From the NCBI GenBank assembly GCA_030407085.1, contig CM059586.1, forward strand, positions 32,227,501 through 32,291,500: a DNA stretch of 64,000 bases, in the 5' to 3' direction. The notes beneath the pieces are model-generated. The model made no database searches. It had not been told where the DNA came from and saw only the letters and a list, made by a program, of their open reading frames with translations. Below, piece after piece: positions 24,763 to 35,041 of the stretch (position 1 is the stretch's first letter; each line of letters begins with the position of its first letter). The position numbers and the translations under genes are program-made. The stretch comes from Trichopria drosophilae. Lineage: Eukaryota; Arthropoda; Insecta; Hymenoptera; Diapriidae.

Positions 24763-27700
24763 TTGATAATCAACTTCATGAAGTCTATTCTCGATGGGTA
24801 TACTGTACATTATGTTAATGAAGGAATTGTTCATTAAGCAATTTCAATTGTTTCGAAAAACTGGTTAATATAAGTAGATTTGTTCATTTCTGAAGATTGT
24901 GTGTAATTTTTATACGCATTCAACGTTGAAAACAAAATAAAATGGTAAATTATAGAAAAAAATCAACTGTTTAAGAAGTTGTAATTAGCAGGATCTGACT
25001 GAAAAACCACTAATTGTCTCCAGTATAGTCTTTGTTGGAATAAAAATTTTCAAAGAAGGAATTGTATTACTTAGAAGCATTCATCATTATTTTAATTTTA
25101 AATTTAAGTCTTTTTAAAAATTTCCTTCGTTATAAATATATATCTTATCACATTTTTTCATTGAATCCACTACATTTGTTTGGAACAATACGAAAACCAT
25201 TTTTTTTTCTTATACTTGTTGATATCTTAATCAAGGAACAAAATGCCCAATGTTACAAAAAGTGACATGTAGATTAAGTAATCATAAAAGACATTTGTTT
25301 AAAAGCTTCAGCATTTCACGTTTTCCGTTTGTTTAATTCCAAAAAATATAGTTGTTCTTTGTGTTAATATATAAAAAATCAATAAAAAATCAATTTTTAC
25401 AATGCTTTTATTAGCTATCCAATATGTGTATCAGCTGGGTACGTCTTATCGATCTTTCACTAATTTTTGCTTTTTAAATCATCAAATGGCTCTTTCTACC
25501 GAGTGCAACATAATAATGACAACCAGGTTATTTAGAATACATTTTTAAATGTTTTTTAATTTTTACAACGTGCAATAATTACTTAAAATTATAAACTTTC
25601 GCTGAACAAAACATCGCAAACATGTACGTACATAATAGAAAATTATTTCACGAATCTGTTCATCACTAAATATAGGTCTGATCACGATCTAGCACAACGT
25701 AAATCACAGTTTAAGATAATTATAAACAAATTTTATTGGTCCATATCTTTGTTAATTAATTAAACTTCGTTGTTGGGTAATTTATTATAGTATAATAATA
25801 TTTTCACATTATACAATTAAGTTGTTTCGTTTAAAAACCTCGAGTTTAACGATGAAAACATGAGTAAATGTAAATATTTATTTTGGTTACACTTATGTGA
25901 ATAACCAAAGACATAACCGCGATAATCTATTCTTATAACTCAAGAAAAATTAAAGGAAACCTGTTGTTTGAGGGAATCCCTCGAAATACAATCTTCTGCC
26001 ACGAAAATCCCCCAATATTTTAAAATTCATCTAATCTCTGTAAATACTGTAATTTTGTGGAATTTTACAACGAAATTATTGTTAAGTATTTACAGTAATG
26101 AGAGGCATTTCGATAAAATATGATGAGACATCTAATGAATAAATATCACTAAACTTGAAATGGCATTTAAAAAATTATTTCTTACACATAATTTTTGGTT
26201 TCGGGTTCATTTTCATTTTACTAACGTTTAATAGTATTACGGAATTTCTTTTTGTGAGCTGCTATGAAAACAATTACAAACTCATACACTTTAGTTCTAA
26301 GTACAATAAAGCATGTAAAGTCAATATAGACGTTGGTAGAATTTGTAATTTTTACTAATATAGTCTGGTGTAATTTCTGCTAGTATTATTAGATTCAGTC
26401 CATTTTCTGGTCAAGATAAATAATTATGGTTTGGAATTATATGCAACAAACTAGACAATAACATGTTCGAAATCAGGAAATCAGTATTTTGTTAGGAAAA
26501 CCGTCGACATATTAGAATGAAATAAATAGATTAAAACTGTCCACAGATTTGTCTAAAAATCCTGTCTCATAACTGTTCAGCAAAACGATGTAAAAAAGGA
26601 TATAAATATCTTGTTTATTTATTTTACTATTAAATTATTCAAAATATGTATAAAATTAATGGATCAATAGCTATACGTACAATTCATCACAAACTTTACA
26701 ATTTATTAACAAATTGGTTACATCACAGTTTATGACATTTTAAGTATTTAGCAGTTGAATAAAACGACAGTATCCTGCAATTTCTCGGTGATAAACTCGA
26801 TAAAATTAAATATTCAAAACTACAATGAAGTAAAGTGATAAACATAGTTTTCAATTAATATTTTCTGCCATGACTGAACCAAAAGTGAAAGAAATTATGA
26901 TGCCCAATCCTGTTGTACTTAATGAAAATGATGAAAAAAATCTGTCCTTGTACACATATTAAATCCACAAATAACTGTGATGATAATGACGATTATACTC
27001 ATGATAAAACTAATAAATAAAATCTCAGTACTGATATTAAATATGAAAATCGTTCAAAATATCTTTTTACTAATAATATTTATGCCTTTCCTTTCCGAAA
27101 CAGAAAAGCAGATAGGTCAACTTAAGCTCATTTTCTACACTGAATAGAACTTTTTAATTTATGAAAGATACCCTTTTTACTATTTTCAACTGTACTCTAC
27201 ATTCTCACAATATTCTATTTTTAGATTATAATTAAAAGGTTAATGAATTAATATTAATTCAAGTGTTTTCTCATACCGAAAAGAATGCAATTTTATTTGT
27301 TACTTCATTATAATCAATTGCTTTTATGGAATGGCAAAAATAGTTAGGGTTAGCTATCTTACAGTGCTAGCAATTTAAATTAATGTTTATGAGCATATTG
27401 ATAGAAACAAATAGGGTAGTCCCTCTGTCGCACTAAACAAAAATGTAGTATATCCCCGTTTCTCATCATCTATATGAAACTCGACACATACGAAGACTGT
27501 GTATTTTATAAGTGTCTACTTACATTGGTATGTACATTGAAAGTTTGCTGGTCAATCGAAAATTTTTGTTTGCTAGATATTTCACCACTCCTAATAAAAA
27601 TATAATCAGTTTTTAGTCATTTCTATAATGTTTGTTCTACAAACAATGGAGTCTCGAAACAGTATCCGGAAACTGCCTTTGTTTCCTATTGTGGTTCGAA

Positions 27701-27825
27701 TTTGTATTAGTGTTCATTCTCTAGGAATACCATTCTTCTAACACGCATTTTTGAACCTTGGTTCATTGAATCACATATCTCTCGAATCTATTAACACCGT
27801 ATATTTTTGTTATCAAGATATACAG
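24763..27825. other. No gene seen
   Basis: Very AT-rich, short incidental frames only; a weak inverted pair about CTGTAAATACTGTAATTTT lies near 26036-26098. Confidence 0.5.
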
Positions 27826-28300
27826 GGTGCCCTAGAATTGGGTAATGATATTGCAGGAGGTGATTCACCGTGATATTTCGAGCAAAAAAGGCCTGTACCA
27901 AAATTGGATCTGAAGCTCAGAATTTGATTGACGAGCTATTGAAGTATCGAACAAAAAATCGTTTTTTGGCAATAGCTCGGCTTGCTTTAAAGTTACTTTA
28001 ATGAGTAAGGGCTCATTTTGAAGCTCAGTTTAAGCCCTACAATTTACCTACAAGAATATTTGACCCGTGATGAATATTTCTGAAGTTATGGCCTCAAAAA
28101 TTGGAAGAAAAGGCAAATTTTTGCGGTTTTTCGCATCTAACTCATTTCACTAAATAGATAATGAAATATCGCCCAAGAAAAAGTTTTAGAGTTTGAAAAG
28201 ATGAATTTGCCCCCTCATTAATTTGGTTTCGATAAAAATTGAGTCCGCGGGAACACTCTTAATGTCATAAAATTGGCGAAAAACGCGTTTGGCATTGACG
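27826..28300. repeat. Dispersed repeat starting TATACAGGGTG
   Basis: Begins TATACAGGGTGCCCTAGAAT and contains GGAGGTGATTCACCGTGAT and AATAGCTCGG. I recognise this type as a common insect interspersed repeat with ACAGGGTG ends, but no partner end is found, so it is probably truncated. Confidence 0.4.
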
Positions 28301-28559
28301 CTGACTGACGAAGTTTAAAGTTATTGTTTCAGTAAAAAAGGAGCCTGTAGTTTTGTTCACCAAAATTTGAAACGTATGAAGAATAACTGAACGATGTTCC
28401 TGGTGAAAAAACCGTGTAACTAATGAGCAAAGCTTCTACTAATCCAAATCTGCTATCATTACGAATTATCCAATATGTGTAAAAAATGAATACTCAGAAA
28501 ATAATGGGAAAGGAGCCAGGTCGATAAAGTCTATTTTTGAGCTCAGATATCGTATTTTT

Positions 28560-28895
28560 TTAATTGTATTTTTGAATAGGAGATATCAAGAGCTTTCCAA
28601 AACTGCTTATTTAACTCCTTTTATGTTGAAACAAGTGATAGTTTTGATCGATCAAAGATATAGTAGTATTGTTAAATGGGAAAGACAAGTTTATTCTATA
28701 AAATTCTCTTGCTGTTCACTAATCGGACCCCACAAACCCTTCACAAAAATTCAATATGGCTTATTCAAAATGGTGGACGAACTTTTAATAAATCATTCTA
28801 ATTCCTATCAAACTTGTTAATCGGAGATTTCAATCATCGTTTCAATATGAAGTTGATATTTCCGGTCAGGCTGCAAAGCAGCATTAGCTGTGTCT
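28560..28895 (+). repeat. Left arm of an inverted repeat around the retrotransposon
   Basis: Shares, in inverse, ATGGTGGACG, CGGAGATTTC-AT and TATGAAGTTG with 32935-33440, plus AAGAGCTTTCCAAAAC against the complement near 33370. The retrotransposon inserted between the two arms. The arms also contain the 'ATGGNGGAC' module seen at 44500, 46820 and 52640. Confidence 0.65.
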
Positions 28896-28922
28896 CGCCC
28901 TTTGTACCAGGTGATTTTAGTG

Positions 28923-28932
28923 CAATTAAGTC

Positions 28933-28935
<3 letters not shown>
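28923..28935. repeat. Target-site duplication, 3' side of the retrotransposon
   Basis: CAATTAAGTCATT, identical to 32880-32892. The last two T cannot be separated from the poly(T) that represents the element's tail. Confidence 0.9.
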
Positions 28936-28961
<26 letters not shown>

Positions 28962-28963
<2 letters not shown>

Positions 28964-29215
28964 GGAGGGGGGAAATGCTTTAGGCACCATAGGGGGTTGA
29001 AGGTGTTGGGTAACCCCCCGTGTGTGGGACTCCCTCACCTTTGATGTTAACGGCAAGGTTTACCGACTAAAACCCTAACCTCCCTTGGCCCTCCAGAATC
29101 CACGTGTGCAGTCTGCAGTAGAAAAGTGGCTCCGATATCCATCTCCTCCGCTGCAGACTGCACCGGGCCATTTCGTTTGCAACTGTAACCACTCCCTCTA
29201 CCATTGGGTAAGTGG
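28962..29215 (-). other. 3' UTR of the retrotransposon
   Basis: About 254 nt between the ORF stop (TAA at 29218-29216) and the poly(A) tail. It is G/C-rich compared with the flanks and ends, in element sense, in a C-rich then CCGTA segment before the tail. Small plus-strand open frames here are antisense to the element. Confidence 0.75.
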
Positions 29216-32200
29216 TTACAGGATCTCGTGTGACCTCAGTAGACGGAGAGATCCCAGTAGCACTGCTTTCTGCATTCGGCCTGCGATGGAATTTGCATGT
29301 TCTCGACAGGCCGGAATGCTTTTGATGTTTTGGAGGAAAGTTGGTCTCATTCCTCCCAGCACTCCAATTATCAGCACGACGAGCTTGATTTTGAACCCTC
29401 GATACAGCTTGCGAATCTCGAACAGGAGTTCCTGATATTTCATCCGTTTTTCGTCCTCTTTGCTGACTATATTTGTTTCTGCTGGTGCAGAAAACTCGAT
29501 GACGAAGATGGATTTGTCATCGAAGTCAACAAGGACGATGTCAGGCTTATTGGCTGATATTTGCCTGCTCGTCGGGAATGAGTAATTCCAGTATATTCGG
29601 CAAGACTCATTCCCGACTACGGATTCAATATCAGTGGGGACGTACGGCAAAACTGGGGTTGCATCAATACCATAAGTGCTGCGAAGATGGTAATACAGCA
29701 CTCGAAGAGCCGCATTGTGACGTTCGATGTATGCTGAAACTGCATATATTGGACATGCTGCCAAAAGATGCATTAGTGTCTCAGCATGACATCTACACAA
29801 TCTACAAAGCGTACTCTGTACCGCCTGGTGTAAGATGTTCTGGCGGTACGCTAAGGTATTGATGACCCCATCCTGGCACGCGAAGATAAAACCCTCGGTC
29901 TCGGATTTCAAGCCGGCTGATCTTAAGAAGGAGAAGGTCATCTCTGCCGACAAGCCAAGTTGTTGGACATTTCGAAAGAATTGTCCATGCAACGGCTTGT
30001 CGATATGCCTTCCCTCCAACATACGGAGTTGTTCCTTCCGTATGTTAGCCCTGAGACGCACTGGGCACAGATTGATGACTGATTCAGCCTCCTGTGCACC
30101 ACTACGTCCCACGTTGAAAACCAGACCGAGGTTTCGCGCCGCTCGTTCCGCCGCGTTGTACAAAAACGCCCCCTTCCCCTGAATTTCATGCTGATGTACT
30201 AGCATCATCAGGGGATCCTCCGTTCGATTAATCACGTCGCAAGCTGTTTCGAGGACCAATCGGTCATGCATACACTCCAGGCTTAAAAGGCCACGACCTC
30301 CCATATTTCGGGGCAAATACAGACGTTCCACGGAAGATCTTAGATGCAAACTGCGTTGCATACAAATTATCTTATGTGTGCTTCGGTCAAGATCCCTTAG
30401 CTCGTCAACGTTCCACTTCAGTGCTCCAAAAGAATAGAGCACTGGTGATACGGCCAACATATTCGTGACTGCCACCTTATTTCTCCCGGTCAATTCTGAT
30501 GACCAGATCTGACGAAGAATGCGCCGGTATTTCTTAATGATGGTGGTTTTAGCAGCGTGCACATCCTGGACATGCCTTTGAGGTACGCCCAGGTATGTGT
30601 AGGCTTCTTCGGCGCTAAGGTGGCGGATGACATTTTCGTTGACGAGCTCCATAGCGTTGTTATGGGAGCCTGACCGCCCTCTGTGCAAATGAACGACTGC
30701 ACACTTGTCCAATCCGAATTCCATACCGATATCTCTCGAGTATGTGAGGGCGATGTTCAGAGATCGATGTAATTGATCTTCGCCTGATGCGTATAATTTA
30801 AGATCATCCATATAGAAAAGATGGGTGATCTTATGTACACGTTCACCAGGCGGTCCACACATGTACCCTTGAGATTTCCGGAGTGCAACGGATAGAGGCA
30901 ATAGTGAGATGCAGAAGAGCAGAGGACTCAGAGAATCTCCCTGATAGACACCTCTTTGGAATTGAACCAGTCTAGACATGGTTCGACGCTTGCCCGATGT
31001 CATGACAAAGCGTGTTTTCCAAAGAGGCATCAGGTCTTCTACAATTCTCACTATGTTTGGGTGGACATGAAGGCGTTTGAGCAACAAGCTTAAAAGCTCG
31101 TGCGATGTTGAGTCATACGCCTTCATGTAATCCAGCCAGGCTATCGACAGGTTACGCTTGTACTGGACTGCGTCCTGACAAACACACCTGTCGATAAGCA
31201 AGTTGTCCCTGCAGCCGGATACACCCATTTTGCAGCCTCGTTGTTCTACTATCCGTTGCCACACCGGTTTCACGTATTTCTCAATACGTTCGTTCAAGAT
31301 GTTAGTGAACAATTTGTATAACGTATTGAGACACGTGATCGGTCTATGGTTTCTCGGATCGGACAAGTCTCCCGATTTTGGGATCAGTGTCGTTCGGCCC
31401 TCCACCAGCCAGTGCGGAATGGGTTGGTCTCCATTTATATAAGAGGTGAATATTCGGGCTAGGTGTTGATGGACAGAAGTGAACTTCTTCCACCAATAGT
31501 TGTTAATTCCATCCCAGCCCGGCGAGGAGAAATTCTTCGCTCCTGTGATGGCATTTTTCACCTCTAATGCACTAACGGGTGGGCAATCTTCACTTTGTTG
31601 TGTGACTTCGTCGCACAACTCGGTGAAGATTTCAATACCTGGAGTGTCTGCATTAAGCCTAGATGTTTTCTCGTAGATGCTCCCCCAGAATTCCTCAACT
31701 GCGGTTATCGACGGAAACTCGCTTGAGGCTGCGATACGATGTTTGAAGAGGTTGGAAGGATTCGTCCAAAATATTGCATTTTGTCGAATTCCATCCTCCC
31801 GTCTTTGCAGCCTCTTTTTGGCATCCGCCAAAACCCGAATTTTATCAGCCAAACGTTGCTTGATGTTGAGCAACTTCAGCTTGTTCAGTGTGTGATAGTA
31901 CGTCCGCAGTTGTTGTGCGAACTTCTTGACTTTAGCCGTAAATGAACGGCCAGATGTTAAATAGTCGATCACACACTGAATTCGGGAAGCGAGTTTCCGT
32001 GTCAGTCGAATCTTGCCGTTCAATTGAGACATGCGTTTTGTAATCTGCCGACTCCCCGATATCTGTACCAGATTTCGCGGAATCACCAGATCACTTGCAG
32101 CCTCGTAAACGGCACAATTGACTTGCCACAGGTCGCAGTCATCTGGAAGAGCATCTAGAAGTAGGCTATTTGCTCTCTCTATTTCTCGTTGCTTAGGCAA

Positions 32201-32482
32201 AACTTTCGTTGTTAAATTCCGCCTAAACACGAGTGTCGTGCTTTCATAATGTGGAGCATCTCTCCCAGCACCGCGTACGGGCTCAGTTGTTATTGCCCGC
32301 ACATCCGGTACCGGTTGACAGCTGGGAACAACGAAACCTGTCCGCCTCAGATAGGCCACATAATCTCTCAGTTGTTGTTGAGAAAAGCGATCTGCCAGTT
32401 CGGGATGCATTACTGTAAACTGACTGTGCATTCGCGCCATGTAGCCTCTCTGTTGCGGACAGCTCTCCTCGTAGCAGTGCAT
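29216..32482 (-). CDS. Non-LTR retrotransposon polyprotein: reverse transcriptase plus restriction-like endonuclease
   Basis: The protein would copy the element RNA at a nicked chromosomal target (target-primed reverse transcription). Residues 1-60 carry a W/CY/HPEL-type helical region that may bind DNA. Reverse transcriptase motifs span about 355-600: motif A has DYMKAYDS (D451), motif B RGVYQGDSLSP (510-520), and the active site FYMDD (D559, D560). A zinc knuckle C893-x2-C896-x8-H905-x4-C910 is followed by the endonuclease KPDIVLVD (P980, D981) and E996, the order seen in R2/R4-type elements, which lack an APE endonuclease. No stop or frameshift is seen over 1088 residues. The start given is the first ATG, but the frame is open to a TAA at 32681-32683, and the 66 upstream codons include residues (QWTEDLRQDL) that run smoothly into this region. 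The true start is therefore probably upstream and non-AUG. Its GC content is well above that of the surroundings. Confidence 0.93.
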   Translation of the reverse strand: MHCYEESCPQQRGYMARMHSQFTVMHPELADRFSQQQLRDYVAYLRRTGFVVPSCQPVPDVRAITTEPVRGAGRDAPHYESTTLVFRRNLTTKVLPKQREIERANSLLLDALPDDCDLWQVNCAVYEAASDLVIPRNLVQISGSRQITKRMSQLNGKIRLTRKLASRIQCVIDYLTSGRSFTAKVKKFAQQLRTYYHTLNKLKLLNIKQRLADKIRVLADAKKRLQRREDGIRQNAIFWTNPSNLFKHRIAASSEFPSITAVEEFWGSIYEKTSRLNADTPGIEIFTELCDEVTQQSEDCPPVSALEVKNAITGAKNFSSPGWDGINNYWWKKFTSVHQHLARIFTSYINGDQPIPHWLVEGRTTLIPKSGDLSDPRNHRPITCLNTLYKLFTNILNERIEKYVKPVWQRIVEQRGCKMGVSGCRDNLLIDRCVCQDAVQYKRNLSIAWLDYMKAYDSTSHELLSLLLKRLHVHPNIVRIVEDLMPLWKTRFVMTSGKRRTMSRLVQFQRGVYQGDSLSPLLFCISLLPLSVALRKSQGYMCGPPGERVHKITHLFYMDDLKLYASGEDQLHRSLNIALTYSRDIGMEFGLDKCAVVHLHRGRSGSHNNAMELVNENVIRHLSAEEAYTYLGVPQRHVQDVHAAKTTIIKKYRRILRQIWSSELTGRNKVAVTNMLAVSPVLYSFGALKWNVDELRDLDRSTHKIICMQRSLHLRSSVERLYLPRNMGGRGLLSLECMHDRLVLETACDVINRTEDPLMMLVHQHEIQGKGAFLYNAAERAARNLGLVFNVGRSGAQEAESVINLCPVRLRANIRKEQLRMLEGRHIDKPLHGQFFRNVQQLGLSAEMTFSFLRSAGLKSETEGFIFACQDGVINTLAYRQNILHQAVQSTLCRLCRCHAETLMHLLAACPIYAVSAYIERHNAALRVLYYHLRSTYGIDATPVLPYVPTDIESVVGNESCRIYWNYSFPTSRQISANKPDIVLVDFDDKSIFVIEFSAPAETNIVSKEDEKRMKYQELLFEIRKLYRGFKIKLVVLIIGVLGGMRPTFLQNIKSIPACREHANSIAGRMQKAVLLGSLRLLRSHEIL

Positions 32483-32699
32483 TAGATCTTGCCTGAGATC
32501 CTCCGTCCACTGAAATCGTCCGTGGGCATGTTGGGGTTGTTGTCCCGGGACACCCGTTTCGGCCCCTCCACCTCGGGACTGGGCTGCATCCGAAGCAGCC
32601 CGATGGTCAGGAGCCCTGCGCGTTGCATTTCTTGTAACCGCATGTACAGGGAGTAGGGTGGTTGGCCCTACCCCCCGTTGTTATGCCTCTCTCGTTTGT

Positions 32700-32879
32700 C
32701 TCTTACCTCGCCATCCACTGGGGTTGGTTACCCAATCTCTGGCAAGGTTGCTAAGAGTCCAGGGCCCACCGGCTTTAATAAGCACACGTGGAGGTGAGAG
32801 TAGGCCATTTGGGAAGATAGGCTAAGATGCGGCTTTTTGCAAAGCCGCATTGTGTTACGCATCATTCCCTTTGGGCCCC
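32700..32879 (-). ncRNA. Candidate HDV-like self-cleaving ribozyme at the 5' end of the retrotransposon
   Basis: Read on the minus strand. P1 would pair GGGGCCC (32879-32873, the first seven element bases) with GGGCCCT (32767-32761), with a G-U wobble at the cleavage pair as in HDV. P1' is followed by GG (32760-32759), available for P1.1. P2 would pair CTCTCACCTC (32800-32791) with GAGGTAAGAG (32709-32700), nine of ten matched. A short P3 CAC/GTG (32790-32788 with 32769-32767) can form next to P1', at the cost of one P1 pair. A GTAA-capped hairpin lies in the P4 position, and GGCGA (from about 32712), with a possible catalytic C at 32710, lies where J4/2 is expected. HDV-like ribozymes are known at the 5' ends of R2 and some other RLE elements. 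The fold was made by hand, and L3 and P4 are uncertain. Confidence 0.45.
32827..32850 (-). other. Perfect 9-bp hairpin in the retrotransposon leader
   Basis: ATGCGGCTT and its exact complement AAGCCGCAT are separated by six bases. It sits between the two outer strands of the candidate ribozyme, in the segment that would be J1/2, where R2-type ribozymes tolerate insertions. Confidence 0.7.
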
Positions 32880-32887
32880 CAATTAAG

Positions 32888-32892
<5 letters not shown>
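32880..32892. repeat. Target-site duplication, 5' side of the retrotransposon
   Basis: CAATTAAGTCATT directly abuts the element 5' end (GGGGCCC on the minus strand) and matches 28923-28935 exactly. Confidence 0.9.

Positions 32893-32927
<35 letters not shown>
32889..32927. repeat. (ATT)n microsatellite at the retrotransposon target
   Basis: About twelve ATT units next to the duplication. Dong elements of the R4 clade are known to insert in TAA repeats, which supports the clade call. Confidence 0.95.
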
Positions 32928-32929
<2 letters not shown>

Positions 32930-32934
32930 TGGAT

Positions 32935-33440
32935 AATTATAAAAATTGATATGCAAATCCAACAACTTCATAGTCAGCAATCATAGAAATCCCCGAGTTA
33001 TAAGTTTCAAATGAATTGGATTTCTTTTTAAAAAAGACGTCCACCATTTTTTATAAGTCATATTAAATAATTTGAAAACTGATATTTAATTCGTAATCAG
33101 CGAGCTCAAGAATCTTCCAGTAACAAGTTCCATAATAAATGGATTGATTTTGAAAAAATCCACGCCCCATTTTTATCTGTATATTGAATTTTTGTAAACT
33201 GTTGCCTGATTTCGGAACAGCAACTCAAAAAACCTTATATAATAACGAGTCTGGAAATTCTGTAGTTCTTAAAAATTCTATAGAATAAACTTATACATTT
33301 AGCAGTACCTATGTCTTGGGTCGCTAAAAATTGATAACATGCCAACAAAAAAGGGTTTAAATATGGTGTTTTGAAAAGCTCTTGGTGTCTACTATACTGT
33401 TGTATTAGTAGGTATTTATTGTATATAATTACTGTAATTC
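32935..33440 (-). repeat. Right arm of the inverted repeat around the retrotransposon
   Basis: The inverse counterpart of 28560-28895, containing an internal direct repeat (CATAGTCAGC / GTAATCAGCGAGC). An 81-codon minus frame (33235-33480) resembles the plus frame at 28572-28820 only because the arms are inverted copies. Confidence 0.6.
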
Positions 33441-34321
33441 TGCACTTCTGAAGACATTGGACGGCTAGTATCTTTTCCATATATATTTAATAATATATTG
33501 TGCAACTAAGAAGTACAATAGCTCTTCTTATAAGGAAAAATAATATGTGCAATAAGGGACAATACATGATTAGATACTCCTACGAATAGCTGTCAAACTC
33601 TCACACGTCGCAAACAACTATTTTTGCTCCCTAGTTTCACAAACCATTACAAACTTGTTTAGAGAAGATCGCTGGTTTCTGAAGAACATTTTCAGTAACC
33701 TCATACCTGAATTTCATCCAGCCCCTTTTTGAGATTTTTTTAATTCATATTGGTGTACTTTTTCATTTTTTCCGGGTGTTTCTCAAAAATGCTAATCGGA
33801 AAACTTCGACTTAATATTCCATGGTAGAATTTGTATGGGAATATATTATCGCAGTGCCTCAGCACAAATCGTTCTCGCATTAGCCTCTAATCGCAGTTCG
33901 CCATGTTTTTAGAGGTTTTCAAGCAGTTTCGTTAGCTTTTTTTCTTAATTAGAACCACTTTGATCAATTTTGACATCTATATTCGGATTCAATGAGAAAA
34001 ATACATGAAAAGCGTTGTGTCGCTTCAAATGACGTTTACTTCTCAGCCTATAATAATTATTCGTGCTTTTTATTGCTTTATTTGAGTTTTTCGGCTTAAT
34101 CAGCGATTCTGAGTTGTTGTTTCTTAAAGTTTTTTAAAAAATATGAACCAATCTGACAACTCTAATGCCAGATTCGTATTCATTGGACAAAAACGCTGTG
34201 AGTAGTGTTTCGGTCATAACAATTTTTTTTCTTGTGTGCCTGTGGAATTTTTTTAGTACAGTTTTATGATTTTTGTTATTGCATTTAAACACTGTGATCT
34301 ACTACTGTATTCGTCCATTTC
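33441..34321. other. No gene seen
   Basis: AT-rich intergenic DNA between the inverted-repeat arm and the TTAA foldback. Confidence 0.5.
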
Positions 34322-34325
34322 TTAA

Positions 34326-35041
34326 CCCTTTTCATTCTGAAAGTTCTAGAAATGGACGAAACTTTCAGTGCTGTAACTTTTGTCCCAAACGCTGTTAAAC
34401 AAAATTGAAATAAATTTTGGACCTCTTCTTTCAAATCCGGCTGGCAGAATAAGCCGGTGAATGCATAGAAAAAGTTTCTCTTCGATAAAAATACCGATTT
34501 TTTTGCGTTAATTATAGAAAATTATTCATTAAAATTAAGTATTTTTGCTCAGCCCATTTTCCCTGGGCGAATTTTTTTCAAAAAGGAAAATGGCAGCTTC
34601 TAGATGGCTTCTGTAAGTTATAATTTTGCATTTCACAAATGATAATAATTACTTTTCATTCCAATTCTCCATGATTTCAACTATTACGTGGTCAAATAAT
34701 CAGTAATTGTGCGAGAAAATGCAAAATTCTAACTTCCATGCGCCATCTTGAAGCCGCCGTTTTGTTTTTTAAACAAAAAATCCACCGGGAGGAGAAAGGG
34801 GTGAGCAAAAATAGTCGATTAGTATATTTTGTAAACTCTTGTAAAGAAACTAATAAAGATCGGTTATTTAAAAAAAAAATTATCATAACATTTTTGTTTG
34901 AAATCGACGGTTGATTCAGACCACGGGATTCCAAATAGGAGGTCTAAAACTATCCGCCACATATTTCAACTTTGGCTAACAGCGTTTGGAACAAAAGTTA
35001 TAGTGTTTCGTCCATTTTTGGGACTTTCGGTATGTAAAGGG
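34326..35041. mobile_element. TTAA-bounded foldback MITE (CCCTTT ends)
   Basis: 716 bp between TTAA at 34322-34325 and 35042-35045. Ends CCCTTTTCATTCTGAAAG and, inverted, CCCTTTACATACCGAAAG begin arms sharing AATGGACGAAAC, AACTTTTGT-CCAAACGCTG and GTTGAAATA over about 110 bp. TTAA plus CCCTTT ends is the signature of piggyBac-type elements. An internal 80-codon minus frame is not convincing. Confidence 0.88.

Larger units (their letters stand above)
28934..32879 (-). mobile_element. Full-length R4/Dong-like non-LTR retrotransposon (RLE class)
   Basis: A complete non-LTR retrotransposon in minus orientation. The 5' end is at 32879 and the 3' poly(A) tail appears as a T run at 28934-28961. A perfect 13-bp duplication, CAATTAAGTCATT, flanks it (28923-28935 and 32880-32892; the last two T merge with the tail). 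The right flank continues directly into (ATT)n, so the target lay beside an ATT/TAA microsatellite, a known preference of Dong elements in the R4 clade. From 5' to 3' it holds about 200 nt of leader, one long ORF with reverse transcriptase and a C-terminal restriction-like endonuclease, and about 255 nt of 3' UTR. An unbroken frame, tail and duplication suggest a recent insertion. Clade assignment is inferred from domain order and target; an RT phylogeny would settle it. Confidence 0.93.

Noticed and set aside
29085..32510. Plus-strand and alternative minus-strand frames across the retrotransposon
   Set aside because: They are shadows of the intact RT/endonuclease frame; none has family motifs.
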